From the NCBI RefSeq assembly GCF_000724625.1, contig NZ_CP007139.1, positions 3,410,001 through 3,474,000 on the forward strand: DNA of 64,000 bases, in the 5' to 3' direction. This document shows positions 53,319-61,649 of the stretch, one piece after another. The notes below the pieces were generated by a model. It was not told where the DNA came from and did no database searches. It was given only the letters and a program-made list of their open reading frames with translations. The stretch is from Fimbriimonas ginsengisoli Gsoil 348 (GTDB lineage Bacteria; Armatimonadota; Fimbriimonadia; Fimbriimonadales; Fimbriimonadaceae). The position numbers and the translations under genes are program-made. Each line of letters starts with the position of its first letter. Within the stretch, counting starts at the first letter, position 1.

Positions 53319-53787
53319 AGCGATCGACGGCAGCTTAGAAAATACCGCCAAAGCGCCGTCGCCGTCCGAGGTTCGTCCTCGTTGACGCAAGCCCAGCCGC
53401 CTCGCGGGACTTTCAAATCATTACTGAAGGAGTCGGCAAAACCATGCGAGTTCGCTTGCCACGTGCAGCCAGTGGGGAGGTCAGCCCCTATCCCGAAGGG
53501 ATTTCGTCCCCCCAGCGAAGGGTTGCGAGGCACGAGCTACCCTGGTATCATCAGCCGCCAATTTCTACCCCAACGGGGTTGAGTCCGGACTCAACCCCAA
53601 GGGGTAATGCCATCCAGTTTATCGAACGAACCTTCCGTCCGGAGTTAACACAAAGACACGAAGGCACAGAGACACAAAGATCCAGTAGCCGAGAACTCCG
53701 TGCCTTCGTGTCTCTGTGCCTCTGTGTTTGTATTCTCCGAGGGTTCGCCAGGGCAAAAACTGGATGGCATTACCCCGTTGGGCTGGA
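53319..53787. other. gap with a nested inverted-repeat element
   Basis: About 470 bases without a gene, dominated by the 176-bp element at 53601-53776. Also a TATCCCGAAGGGATT palindrome near 53490-53505, a weak relative of the GATCCC family. Confidence 0.5.
53601..53776. repeat. 176-bp nested inverted-repeat element
   Basis: Perfect 20-bp terminal inverted repeats: GGGGTAATGCCATCCAGTTT at 53601-53620 and its complement at 53757-53776. Inside are two arms built from ACACAAAGACACGAAGGCAC-like text (about 53647-53680) and its inverse GTGCCTTCGTGTCTCTGTGC (about 53700-53720). No open reading frame of note. It resembles a small non-autonomous mobile element or RNA-forming repeat. Confidence 0.75.
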
Positions 53788-54219
53788 TTAGTTCCGTAGC
53801 GCGTTGACGCGCGGGGTGGGAGGGGCGAGCTCTACGTAGGCGTTGGACGGGACGATGAGGTAGACGTGCTCGCCGACCTCTTCCCAGGTCCCTTCCTGCG
53901 CGAAGTTGACGCCGCACATAAAGTCGACGATCTTCTGGCGGGTGACCGGATCGGTCGCCGAGAGATTCATGATCTGCTGCTCGCCGCGCTTCAGACCGTT
54001 TGCCGCCGCCATCGCGTCGTCGAACGATGTGATCTGTCGGCGAACCGTCACCGTGTATCGGTAATTCTGGCGAAGTTGCGAAGCCGCGACCGCGCTGGTG
54101 CGGTCATGCATGACCGGGGCCGCCTCTTCCTCCATGACTTCGTACTCTTCGGTACGAGTAAACATGCCGGTAATACGGCCGAAAAAACCAGGCTTGTCCT
54201 GGATAACCATCTCTTCCAT
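53788..54219 (-). CDS. sepF: cell division protein SepF
   Basis: 143 aa from the ATG at 54219, which has AGGAG 8 nt upstream. SepF features: a start with an amphipathic membrane-targeting stretch and GFFGRITGMFTRTEEYE, then a core KRGEQQIMNLSATDPVTRQK with IVDFMCGVNFAQEGTWEEVG and EHVYLIVPSNAYVEL. SepF bundles FtsZ filaments and tethers them to the membrane. The yggS-sepF order is typical of Gram-positive and cyanobacterial-like genomes; here the two are 11 bp apart and on the same strand. Confidence 0.92.
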   Translation of the reverse strand: MEEMVIQDKPGFFGRITGMFTRTEEYEVMEEEAAPVMHDRTSAVAASQLRQNYRYTVTVRRQITSFDDAMAAANGLKRGEQQIMNLSATDPVTRQKIVDFMCGVNFAQEGTWEEVGEHVYLIVPSNAYVELAPPTPRVNALRN

Positions 54220-54229
54220 GATTCGTCTC

Positions 54230-54886
54230 CTATCGCGCTCCAAATAGCGCCGTACCAATTCTCACGTGGCTCGCTCCCTCTTGGATCGCCACTTCGAAAT
54301 CCCCGCTCATTCCCATGCTGAGCCATTGGCCGCCGAGCCGAGCATTCTCTTCGCGAAGCTTCCGAAAAATCGGACGCATCTCTTCTGGATTGTCGGTCGC
54401 CGGGCCGATCGTCATCAGGCCTCGGAAACTTGCTTGAGGAAAGTCTAGGAGTTTTGCATGGAGCAGGTCAAGAGCTACAGGAAATATGCCTGATTTTTGC
54501 GCCTCGTTAGCGACGTTCACCTCGATCAACGCATCGACACGGCGTCCTGCTTTTGCGATCTCCTTGAGCTGTGCTTCCGACTCGATCGTGTGGATGACGT
54601 CGAAAAGCTGTGCGACCCGCTTCGCCTTGTTCGATTGAAGCTTTCCGATGAAGTGCCAAACGATATCCTCCGGCAACGCCTCGATCTTCGGCAGCGCCTC
54701 CTGTAGTCGGCTTTCCCCAAAGTGCCGATGCCCCAGGTCGTAAGCCGCCCGAATCGCGTCGACCGGAAACGTCTTCGAAACCGCAATCAGAGTAACGGAC
54801 GCCGGATCCCGGTCTACCGCCTCTGCCGCTTGCGCGATTCGGGAGTAGATCTCTGCAAAATTAGCGGAAAGATGCCTCCAGTCCAT
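54230..54886 (-). CDS. YggS family PLP homeostasis protein
   Basis: 218 aa. The PLP-binding lysine is in TLIAVSKTFPVDAIRAAYDL (Lys38); DLGHRHFGESRLQEALPKIE and IVWHFIGKLQSNKAK follow, then VNVANEAQKSGIF and the C-terminal LSMGMSGDFEVAIQEGASHV and RIGTALFG phosphate-binding loop. The family regulates pyridoxal phosphate levels and has no strict enzymatic reaction. It precedes sepF as in many dcw-associated clusters. Confidence 0.94.
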   Translation of the reverse strand: MDWRHLSANFAEIYSRIAQAAEAVDRDPASVTLIAVSKTFPVDAIRAAYDLGHRHFGESRLQEALPKIEALPEDIVWHFIGKLQSNKAKRVAQLFDVIHTIESEAQLKEIAKAGRRVDALIEVNVANEAQKSGIFPVALDLLHAKLLDFPQASFRGLMTIGPATDNPEEMRPIFRKLREENARLGGQWLSMGMSGDFEVAIQEGASHVRIGTALFGAR

Positions 54887-54911
54887 ACGCCTCTCCGAAC
54901 CGCCAACTGCT

Positions 54912-54926
54912 AACCGCCAACCGCTA
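54912..54926 (+). repeat. 15-mer repeat, third copy
   Basis: AACCGCCAACCGCTA, identical to 47676-47690 and inverse to 47600-47614. It lies between yggS and tdh, partly within the run CCGCCAACTGCTAACCGCC. Confidence 0.6.
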
Positions 54927-55955
54927 ACTTTCGAACGTAAACACGACCTTGCCCGCCTGTCCCGCCTTCATCAGCTCCATCGCACGCTGGAACTCCGTGT
55001 AGTGCATCTGGTGGGTGATGACCGGTCGCAGGTTCAGCTTGCCGCCCTCCAGCAGCTCGCCCATCTGGTCCCAGGTCTGCCAGATCCGGCGGCCGACGAT
55101 CCCTTGGAGGTCGATCCCTTTGAAAATCAGCGCGTTGATGTCCACAGTTTGCATGGAGTTTCCATACAGGCCGAGAAGCGAGATGCGCCCCCCGGGTCGG
55201 GTGCACTGCACCGCCAGCTCCAGAGAAGAAGGGTGCCCCGACATCTCCAGCGTCGCGTCCACCCCGCCCGGCGCTTCCTTCTCGATCCGCGAGCAAAGGT
55301 CGCCATCCTTGGGCGACAAAACGAGATCGGCTCCCACCTTATGGGCGAGGTCGATCCGGTAGGGCGAGATCTCGGTGGTGATCACCTTCGCTGCTCCCGC
55401 CGCCTTGCAAACCGAAACGGCGAAGAGGCCGATCGGGCCCATTCCGGTGATCAGGACCACCTGATCTTTGAGCGGCCCCGCCATCGCCGTGTGCACCGCA
55501 TTGCCGAGTGCGTCTTGGAACGCCGCGATCTCGCGCGGCACCGACCGGTTGGTCGGTCGGGCGTTCTGCGACGGGATCACCGCGTATTCGGCGAACCCGC
55601 CGTCCACGTCGACCCCAAGGATCTTGGTGTTGACGCACACGTGCCCCTGGCCGTTCAGGCACTGCTTGCAGTGGCCGCAAACGATGTGGCTTTCGCTGCT
55701 GACGAAGTCGCCGACCGCTCGGTCGAGCACCCCTTCGCCGACCTCGACGATCGTTCCGCAGAACTCGTGGCCGATGATCGTCGGCGGCTTGATTCGGGAG
55801 GATGCCCACGCGTCCCAGTTGTAGATGTGGAGATCGGTGCCGCAGACGGAGGCCGCCTCAAGCTTGATTTTGACCTGTCCGTGCCCCACGCTGGGCTCCG
55901 GTACCTGGACGATCTCGACCCCAGGCTCAGGTCGCACTTTCGAAATTGCTCTCAC
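54924..55955 (-). CDS. tdh: L-threonine 3-dehydrogenase
   Basis: 343 aa from the GTG at 55955 (MRAISKVRPE...); an upstream in-frame ATG would place tRNA-Leu inside the gene and is rejected. Medium-chain dehydrogenase with catalytic zinc residues Cys38, Thr40, His43 and His63-Glu64, structural-zinc Cys93, Cys96, Cys99, Cys107, and the Rossmann VVLITGMGPIGLFAVSVCKA. Length and the VCGTDLHIYNWD motif fit threonine dehydrogenase, which oxidises Thr to 2-amino-3-ketobutyrate, though related sorbitol-type enzymes cannot be excluded. It follows tRNA-Leu by 17 bp. Confidence 0.9.
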   Translation of the reverse strand: MRAISKVRPEPGVEIVQVPEPSVGHGQVKIKLEAASVCGTDLHIYNWDAWASSRIKPPTIIGHEFCGTIVEVGEGVLDRAVGDFVSSESHIVCGHCKQCLNGQGHVCVNTKILGVDVDGGFAEYAVIPSQNARPTNRSVPREIAAFQDALGNAVHTAMAGPLKDQVVLITGMGPIGLFAVSVCKAAGAAKVITTEISPYRIDLAHKVGADLVLSPKDGDLCSRIEKEAPGGVDATLEMSGHPSSLELAVQCTRPGGRISLLGLYGNSMQTVDINALIFKGIDLQGIVGRRIWQTWDQMGELLEGGKLNLRPVITHQMHYTEFQRAMELMKAGQAGKVVFTFES

Positions 55956-55972
55956 GTTATGGGCAGCTCCGC

Positions 55973-56058
55973 TGGTGCCGGGAGCGGGATTCGAACCCGC
56001 ACTGAGTTTCCCCAAACGGTTTTTGAAACCGCCGCGTCTACCGTTCCGCCATCCCGGC
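55973..56058 (-). tRNA. tRNA-Leu (CAA)
   Basis: 86 nt with encoded CCA; class II, with a long variable arm TTTGGGGAAACTCAGT. Acceptor GCCGGGA/TCCCGGC, anticodon loop TTCAAAA (anticodon CAA), and T arm GCGGG-TTCGAAT-CCCGC. Directly upstream of tdh. Confidence 0.95.
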
Positions 56059-56517
56059 GCGGTAAGAGAGGATACCTTCCCCAACGTCCGTCCGGCGCGG
56101 CAAGTGCCAGTAGCGTCGGCGCCCCCGCCGATGATCCGGTATCCCCATGCGGACCGCAGAGCTCCCGCTCTGTCCTTACGTCGAAAGGGGGAGGCGCTCC
56201 GCGCCTGCGAAAAGCGCGAAGGGCTTCGCGCACTCCCAAAGCGCTTCCCGCCGCCTGGGGAGGTGAGGGATTACGCTTCGTCTACCATCCGCTTAACCTA
56301 TCTCAGAAATAGGTCACTTACCAGTCTTGCTCGGCCGGGAGGTTGGGGTGGGCGAGTCAGGCCCGCCGGACCGCTGCTCTCCAGAGCGGCCCCTCCCGAG
56401 GGCGAACGTGCGTTCGCCATCATCGGCAAGGGGGCCGACGCTACGGGCGAGCGGTTATTTCCTTCGGAATGGGCGGGGGACCTAAGGAAGCCGCGTCGGT
56501 CGGCTAAAATTGCTAGC
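56059..56517. other. gap between tRNA-Leu and glmS
   Basis: About 460 bases without a gene. It has several short hairpins, such as CAGAG-CTCCCG-CTCTG (around 56158) and GCGCG-AAGGGCTT-CGCGC (around 56216). I looked for the glmS ribozyme but could not recognise its core, so no riboswitch is called. Confidence 0.5.
56505..56510 (+). promoter_or_regulatory. -10 box of glmS, leaderless type
   Basis: TAAAAT ends 7 nt before the ATG at 56518; the intervening TGCTAGC has no Shine-Dalgarno. This argues that the 460-base gap is not a 5' leader. Confidence 0.55.
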
Positions 56518-58347
56518 ATGTGTGGAATTGCCGGATATGTCGGACCTCGGAATGCGGTCGAGATCGTTTACGACCAGCTTAAGAGGCTTGAATACCGTGG
56601 GTACGACAGCGCCGGCGTAGCGTATTTGGACAACGGCCATATCGAGGTCGTAAAGCGCGCGGGCAAGCTGAACGAGCTGCACAAGCTGCTGGAGCAGACG
56701 CCACGGAAGTCGGAGCTGGCCATCGCCCACTCTCGCTGGGCCACGCACGGCGGGCCGACCGACGCCAACGCGCACCCGCACTACGACGCGTACGAGCGGA
56801 TCGCGATGATCCACAACGGGATCATCGAGAACTACCTCGACCTCCGTGAGGAGCTGATCGCCAAAGGGCACAAGTTCCGGTCGCAGACCGACACCGAGGT
56901 CGCGGCTCACGTCATCGGCGAGGAGTACGAGAAGGGAGTGCCGATCGAGGAGGCGGTCCGTAAGGCGTGCCTCCGGCTCCGCGGCGCCTACGCGCTCGTG
57001 GTGATTAGCAACGTCGAGCAGGAGAAGATCGTCGCCGCGCGGAATGCCAGCCCGCTCGTTCTCGGCGTCGGCGAAGGCGAGAACATGCTCGCCAGCGACA
57101 TCCCCGCCCTCCTCCCCTACACCCGTGAAGTCGTCATCATGGAGGAGGATTGCGTGGCGACGATCACGCGAACCTCAGTCTCCATCGTCGATCTCGACGG
57201 GCGCGAGCAGCCGGTCAAACCGATCCACATCGACTGGGACATCACCTCCGCCGAGCGCGGCGGCTACGAGCATTTCATGCTCAAAGAAATCCACGAGCAG
57301 CCGCAGGTCATCCGCCAGGCGCTCGCCGGACGCATCGACGAGAAAGGTCGCGTTCGCCTGGAGCAGGTGTTCAACGAGCACGTTTGGACCGAGATCGACC
57401 GGGTCAACATCATCGCCTGCGGCACTGCGTACCACGCGGGGCTCATGGGCAAGCACCTCTTCGAGAAGATCCTTCGACTGCCGACCGACGTCTACCACTC
57501 GAGCGAATTCCGCTACGGCGATCCGGTTCTCTCGCCACGTTCGTTGGCGATCTTTGTGAGCCAGTCGGGTGAAACGGCCGACACGCTTGCCGCGCTTCGT
57601 CTCTGCAAGCAACGCCGGATCCGGACCCTCGGCGTCGTCAACGTCATCGGCTCCAGCATCGCCCGCGAGTGCGACAAGACGATCTTCACTCAGGCCGGTC
57701 CCGAGATTTCGGTTGCCAGCACCAAGGCATACACCGCACAGGTCATCGTTCTCTCGCTCCTGGCGCTCTACATTGCCCAGGTTCAGGAGATGCCGGGCGT
57801 TCGGGTGGACGAAGCGGTCGCGGAGCTGACGAAGCTCGCCGAGCGGGCCGAGACGTGTATGGAGCTCGAGGAGCAGATGAAGGGGATCGCGGACATGTAT
57901 CGCAACATGCCGCTCTGCTTCTTCCTCGGCCGCGGCGCCGATGCCCACGTGGCACTCGAGGGCGCATTGAAGCTGAAGGAGATCGCCTACATCCCGACTC
58001 AAGAATCGCCGGCCGGCGAGATGAAGCACGGACCGCTGGCGCTGGTTCAGCCCGGTGTCGTCGCGATGTTCGGAGCGACGGAGCCCGACCTTCGAGACAA
58101 GGTCGTTAGCAACATGCAGGAAGTGAAGGCCCGAGGCGGCACGATCATCGCGGTCACGACCGACGACGATACGGTCACCTCGCGCGCTTCGGACGATGTG
58201 ATTCGGGTCCCGACTTGCGTCTACCCGTTCATGTCGGCCCTGCTCTCGATCATTCCGATGCAGTTCTTCGCCTACCACGTCGCCCGGCTCAACGGCTGCG
58301 AAATCGACCAACCGCGAAACCTCGCCAAGTCGGTCACCGTCGAGTAA
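56518..58347 (+). CDS. glmS: glutamine--fructose-6-phosphate aminotransferase
   Basis: 609 aa from ATG 56518 at MCGIAGYVGPRN, where Cys2 is the glutaminase nucleophile. The N-terminal amidotransferase domain has RLEYRGYDSAGVA, HSRWATHGGPTDANAHPHYD and NGIIENY; two SIS domains follow, with ACGTAYHAGLMGKHLFEKI, SQSGETADTLAALR, STKAYTAQVIVLSLLALY and QESPAGEMKHGPLALVQPGV. The end QPRNLAKSVTVE is canonical. The enzyme makes glucosamine-6-phosphate, the entry to UDP-GlcNAc for cell wall synthesis. Much in-frame sequence upstream is a shadow over tdh and tRNA-Leu. Confidence 0.97.
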   Translation: MCGIAGYVGPRNAVEIVYDQLKRLEYRGYDSAGVAYLDNGHIEVVKRAGKLNELHKLLEQTPRKSELAIAHSRWATHGGPTDANAHPHYDAYERIAMIHNGIIENYLDLREELIAKGHKFRSQTDTEVAAHVIGEEYEKGVPIEEAVRKACLRLRGAYALVVISNVEQEKIVAARNASPLVLGVGEGENMLASDIPALLPYTREVVIMEEDCVATITRTSVSIVDLDGREQPVKPIHIDWDITSAERGGYEHFMLKEIHEQPQVIRQALAGRIDEKGRVRLEQVFNEHVWTEIDRVNIIACGTAYHAGLMGKHLFEKILRLPTDVYHSSEFRYGDPVLSPRSLAIFVSQSGETADTLAALRLCKQRRIRTLGVVNVIGSSIARECDKTIFTQAGPEISVASTKAYTAQVIVLSLLALYIAQVQEMPGVRVDEAVAELTKLAERAETCMELEEQMKGIADMYRNMPLCFFLGRGADAHVALEGALKLKEIAYIPTQESPAGEMKHGPLALVQPGVVAMFGATEPDLRDKVVSNMQEVKARGGTIIAVTTDDDTVTSRASDDVIRVPTCVYPFMSALLSIIPMQFFAYHVARLNGCEIDQPRNLAKSVTVE

Positions 58348-58358
58348 AGCGCCCCTGG

Positions 58359-59198
58359 TTACCGGGCAGCCGGCCGCCCCATCCGGGGCGCCAAGGTCGT
58401 TTGGAAGATCCGCTTGCGGATCACCCCAACGTAGCTTGCAAGCGGAGAACTGGCGAGGTAACCCTTGACCTTGGAGATCTCCGCGGATGCCCCGTTCGGG
58501 TCTCCGTTTCGCAACAGGCAAAGGGTCAGGTGCACCCGGAGTCGGCCGGCGGCGTCGCTCGGCATCGGATTGGTAAGCGCTCCGCGGTAGGCGTGGATCG
58601 CGTTCAGAAAATCGCCGCGCATCCGCCACTCGTCCCCCATCGCTTCCAGCGCGGCCACTCGGTGCGAGACGTCCATCTTTTTGGAATATTGCGTAAAGAG
58701 GTTGCCCGCGCGGCCTAGGTCGCCGTCCATCGCCGCCAGCGTCGCCAGGTCCCCATTGAGATTTGGGTTGGACGGGTTCTTTTGGGCGAGGGCACGAATC
58801 TTGTCCTCATGGCTGATCCGCCATTGGGTGCGCGAGACGATGTAGAAAATGTCCACGTCGTGAACGAATCCCCCGTGCCGCTTGAGTAACCGCCCGTTTG
58901 AGTCGAGCATCACGAGTCCCGGCCCTCCGGCGGCGGGGAGGGCGGGCAGGATCGTCCTGAGCTCGTCGTACGACGAGGCGCGCACCAAAGTGAAGTGACG
59001 CATCGCCTCTTCGAGGTCCGACGAAGAAGCAGCCGCGGGGAAGACGGGCGAGCCGAACGGAGAGAGAACTCGCACCAGGATTGGCTGCCTCGACTTACTC
59101 GAAAGCACGAGTGCCGTTCGAATCGTCGGACTCCACGGAAGGTCCGCATAAGACACCGTAGCGGAGAGGCCGAGGGCGATGGCCAATGCAAAGCGCAT
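58359..59198 (-). CDS. secreted thioredoxin-like/TPR hypothetical protein
   Basis: 279 aa from the ATG at 59198, opening a signal peptide MRFALAIALGLSATVSYADL; a longer in-frame start at 59297 would run into cysS. The first half has a thioredoxin-like look (IRTALVLSSKSRQPILVRVL, AAGGPGLVMLDSNGRLLKRH), without a CxxC. The second half has TPR-like repeats, with DLATLAAMDGDLGRAGNLFT, VAALEAMGDEWRMRGDFLNA and LCLLRNGDPNGASAEISKVK. Function unknown; it is divergent from cysS with only 37 bp between start codons. Confidence 0.75.
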   Translation of the reverse strand: MRFALAIALGLSATVSYADLPWSPTIRTALVLSSKSRQPILVRVLSPFGSPVFPAAASSSDLEEAMRHFTLVRASSYDELRTILPALPAAGGPGLVMLDSNGRLLKRHGGFVHDVDIFYIVSRTQWRISHEDKIRALAQKNPSNPNLNGDLATLAAMDGDLGRAGNLFTQYSKKMDVSHRVAALEAMGDEWRMRGDFLNAIHAYRGALTNPMPSDAAGRLRVHLTLCLLRNGDPNGASAEISKVKGYLASSPLASYVGVIRKRIFQTTLAPRMGRPAAR

Positions 59199-59222
59199 AC
59201 AAGAGTATCCCTCGTCCAGCGG

Positions 59223-59228
59223 TAGACT
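59223..59228 (+). promoter_or_regulatory. -10 box of cysS, leaderless type
   Basis: TAGACT ends 7 nt before the ATG at 59236; the spacer CAAAGGG contains a short G-run, but it abuts the start codon. Confidence 0.5.
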
Positions 59229-59235
59229 CAAAGGG

Positions 59236-60729
59236 ATGCCCGCCAAGACCTTCCGCCTAACGGATACCCTCTCCGGACAGGTGAAGCCCCTCGCCACCCT
59301 CGAGCCCGACCACCTTCGCTTTTACTCGTGCGGGCCGACGGTGTATTCGTACGCGCACATTGGAAACTTCCGCAGCTTTCTCACTGCGGACCTCGTGGTG
59401 CGGACGGCGCGGGCGATCGGCTGGCGGGTCACCTGGGTCAGCAACATCACCGACGTGGGGCACCTTACCGACGACGACGTCGCCGATGCCCAAGGCGAAG
59501 ACAAGATGGAGCGGGCTCTCCGAAGCAAGGAGGGGGAGCAGTTTCACAACGTGTGGGAGCTGAGCGAGTACTACACCGAGGCTTACCGCGAAGATTGGCG
59601 AAACCTGAATATGGTCGAGCCGGAGATCCGGCCCAAGGCAACCCAGCACGTCCGCGAGCAGATTGTGGCCGTCGAAGAGCTGATCAAGAACGGACACGCG
59701 TACGAGACCCCTACCGGCGTTTATTTTTCCATCGAGAGCTTTCCCGACTATGGAAAGTTGAGCGGCAACACCCGCGACAACCTTCGCAAGGCGGTCCGCG
59801 AGGCGGTAGTCGTGGACGAGAACAAGCGAGAGTCGTCCGACTTCGCCCTGTGGAAGAAGGACGACAAACACTTGATGCAGTGGTTCTCGCCTTACGGATG
59901 GGGCTTTCCGGGCTGGCACATCGAGTGCACGGTCATGGCGATGAAGTACCTGGGCGAGACGCTCGACCTGCACAGCGGTGGGGAAGACAATCGATTCCCG
60001 CACCACGAGTGCGAGATCGCCCAAAGCGAGAGTCTCACCGGCAAGCCGTTCAGCAATCACTGGCTTCACACCCGGTTCCTGTTGGTCGACGGCGAGAAGA
60101 TGAGCAAGTCGAAGGGGAACTTCTACACGGTTCGCGATCTGCTTGCTAAAGGGGCCGACCCGCTCGCCGTGCGGCTCGCCTTGATGTCGACCCACTTTAC
60201 GAAGGAGCTCAACTTCACCGAGCAGGGTCTAAACGACGCGACCGGCAACGTCGAGCGGCTGCGCCGGGCCGATCACGCGGTGGCGGCGGCCCTGGAAGCG
60301 AAGCGCGATGGCGAGGACGTTCTCGGCACGCTTCTGGAAGATCTCGGCGACCAAGCACTGGACGCCATGTGCAACGATCTGAATACGTCGGTCGCCCTGG
60401 CCAAAGCGCTCGAGGGGGCCCGAGCGATCACCCGCGAGGCGGAAGGCATGTCGATGGCGACGGCGGAGAGCTCGCTACGCTTCCTCGACCGGATCAACGA
60501 CCTGCTCGGAATCGTCCGCAGCCAGTACGGCGACGCCAAGGCCGAGTGCGCCCCCCCGGCAGTCGACGCCTCCGTCATCGAAGCGAAGATCGCCGAGCGG
60601 GCCGAAGCCAAGCGAGCCAAGGAGTTCGCCCGCGCCGACGCCATTCGCCAAGAGCTTGACTCCATGGGCATCGAGCTCCGCGACACCCCTCAAGGAACCG
60701 TCTGGGTGGCCAAGAGCGCCGGTTTGTAA
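59236..60729 (+). CDS. cysS: cysteine--tRNA ligase
   Basis: 497 aa from ATG 59236; the upstream in-frame Met at 59179 lacks any ribosome site. Class I synthetase motifs: Zn Cys32 and HIGN at 41-44 in [18 protein letters not shown], then [21 protein letters not shown] (Zn Cys) with [19 protein letters not shown], and the KMSKS loop at 288-292. The C-terminal helical domain ends [20 protein letters not shown]. It charges tRNA-Cys. Just after it come two inverted copies of the 28-mer repeat. Confidence 0.97.
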   Translation: MPAKTFRLTDTLSGQVKPLATLEPDHLRFYSCGPTVYSYAHIGNFRSFLTADLVVRTARAIGWRVTWVSNITDVGHLTDDDVADAQGEDKMERALRSKEGEQFHNVWELSEYYTEAYREDWRNLNMVEPEIRPKATQHVREQIVAVEELIKNGHAYETPTGVYFSIESFPDYGKLSGNTRDNLRKAVREAVVVDENKRESSDFALWKKDDKHLMQWFSPYGWGFPGWHIECTVMAMKYLGETLDLHSGGEDNRFPHHECEIAQSESLTGKPFSNHWLHTRFLLVDGEKMSKSKGNFYTVRDLLAKGADPLAVRLALMSTHFTKELNFTEQGLNDATGNVERLRRADHAVAAALEAKRDGEDVLGTLLEDLGDQALDAMCNDLNTSVALAKALEGARAITREAEGMSMATAESSLRFLDRINDLLGIVRSQYGDAKAECAPPAVDASVIEAKIAERAEAKRAKEFARADAIRQELDSMGIELRDTPQGTVWVAKSAGL

Positions 60730-60745
60730 GTGTACGGCGCAGCCG

Positions 60746-60852
60746 TGTAGCCGCAGGTTGGCTCGTACCTGCGCGACAACCCACCACCTATCCGCATGTT
60801 TGGTCAAAGAGCGAAACACCCTCGCGCAGGTACGAGCCAACCTGCGGCTACA
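60746..60852. repeat. 28-mer palindromic repeat, copies 2 and 3 (inverted pair)
   Basis: The 28-base unit of 16337-16364 appears reversed at 60746-60773 and direct at 60825-60852. The match extends to a perfect 31-bp inverted repeat (60746-60776 with 60822-60852) around a 45-base loop. A diverged repeat GGATCACCGGCAAGATGCC and GGTGCCACG follows at about 60873-60902. Confidence 0.85.
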
Positions 60853-60901
60853 ACGCTTCGCGTTAGGGACACCGGATCACCGGCAAGATGCCGGTGCCAC
60901 G

Positions 60902-61591
60902 TTAGAATTCTTCGGGCGTCAATAGTCGGAAACGGTTCTCGCGCAGGTTGCTTCGCTCGAGCAGCACGGCCTCCGGGCTGAGGCCTTGGATCACTTCTTC
61001 GGTCGAGCGGTGCCCCTCAGGGTTCAGCACGTGGACCCAGGTCTCTTGAAGCGACGCCATCAGCGATTCGGTGGGCGCCGAGACGTCCAGTTTTTGAAGC
61101 CGTTCGGTGGAAGCGTCCACCACCTCTTGCGTGCCGGCGATCACCGAGATCCGGCGGGACATCGTGTAGTCCCCGTCGTAGTCGAGGGCGTAATACAGAT
61201 CCTCGTCCGGTGTCGCGTTAACTTCCGCGAACAGCGAGCGGGCGACCAGGGGCGAAGCGCTGAAGTCGGAGAACGCTCGCTTCAGGGGTGCGCTCATCGC
61301 CGTCGCCACCCGCTGTATGGTCACGTCCTCGTCGCTGCGGTTATAGCCCTCGCGGCTGGCGAACTCGAGCGCTCCCATTCGGATCGCCTCGACGTCCGAC
61401 TGCTGCCCGATCCCGGCGAACAACAAACGGTCGTAGATTTCGTAGATCTTTCTCGCTTGGCGTCGAAAGGTGAAGACGAGGATCCCCTCCGGAATCGAAA
61501 CGGCGAAGACGGGTGCGCCCTGCGCCAGCTTCCCCTCGATGTACTGCGCGCGATTGCCGATCCCCTCTTGCCAGTCGTAGGGCGTGAACAT
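60902..61591 (-). CDS. proteasome subunit alpha-like protein
   Basis: 229 aa from the ATG at 61591, at MFTPYDWQEGIGNRAQYIEG; further in-frame sequence upstream overlaps the next gene. The text resembles actinobacterial PrcA throughout: RAQYIEGKLAQGAPVFAVSI, PEGILVFTFRRQARKIYEIY with DRLLFAGIGQQSDVEAIRMG, LEFASREGYNRSDEDVTIQR, and LVARSLFAEV, followed by a beta-strand-rich end with an Arg-rich C-terminal EERSNLRENRFRLLTPEEF-like stretch. The alpha ring of the 20S core gates access to the beta subunits. No beta subunit, Pup, Dop, PafA or ARC-type ATPase genes lie within the window. Confidence 0.85.
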   Translation of the reverse strand: MFTPYDWQEGIGNRAQYIEGKLAQGAPVFAVSIPEGILVFTFRRQARKIYEIYDRLLFAGIGQQSDVEAIRMGALEFASREGYNRSDEDVTIQRVATAMSAPLKRAFSDFSASPLVARSLFAEVNATPDEDLYYALDYDGDYTMSRRISVIAGTQEVVDASTERLQKLDVSAPTESLMASLQETWVHVLNPEGHRSTEEVIQGLSPEAVLLERSNLRENRFRLLTPEEF

Positions 61592-61649
61592 TACATCGTT
61601 ATACGCGTTGGGAGAGCATAAAATGAGCGTAGGGTCGTTAAGTAGAGCC

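Noticed and set aside
53601-53776. Insertion sequence
   Set aside because: Too short for a transposase and without an open frame; at most a non-autonomous element.
55002-56312. 436-aa open frame on the plus strand
   Set aside because: Antisense to tdh and tRNA-Leu; shadow frame.
56059-56517. glmS ribozyme upstream of glmS
   Set aside because: No recognisable ribozyme core, and a -10 box 7 nt before the ATG suggests the transcript has no leader.
57175-58629. 484-aa open frame on the minus strand
   Set aside because: Antisense to most of glmS; no recognisable protein motif.
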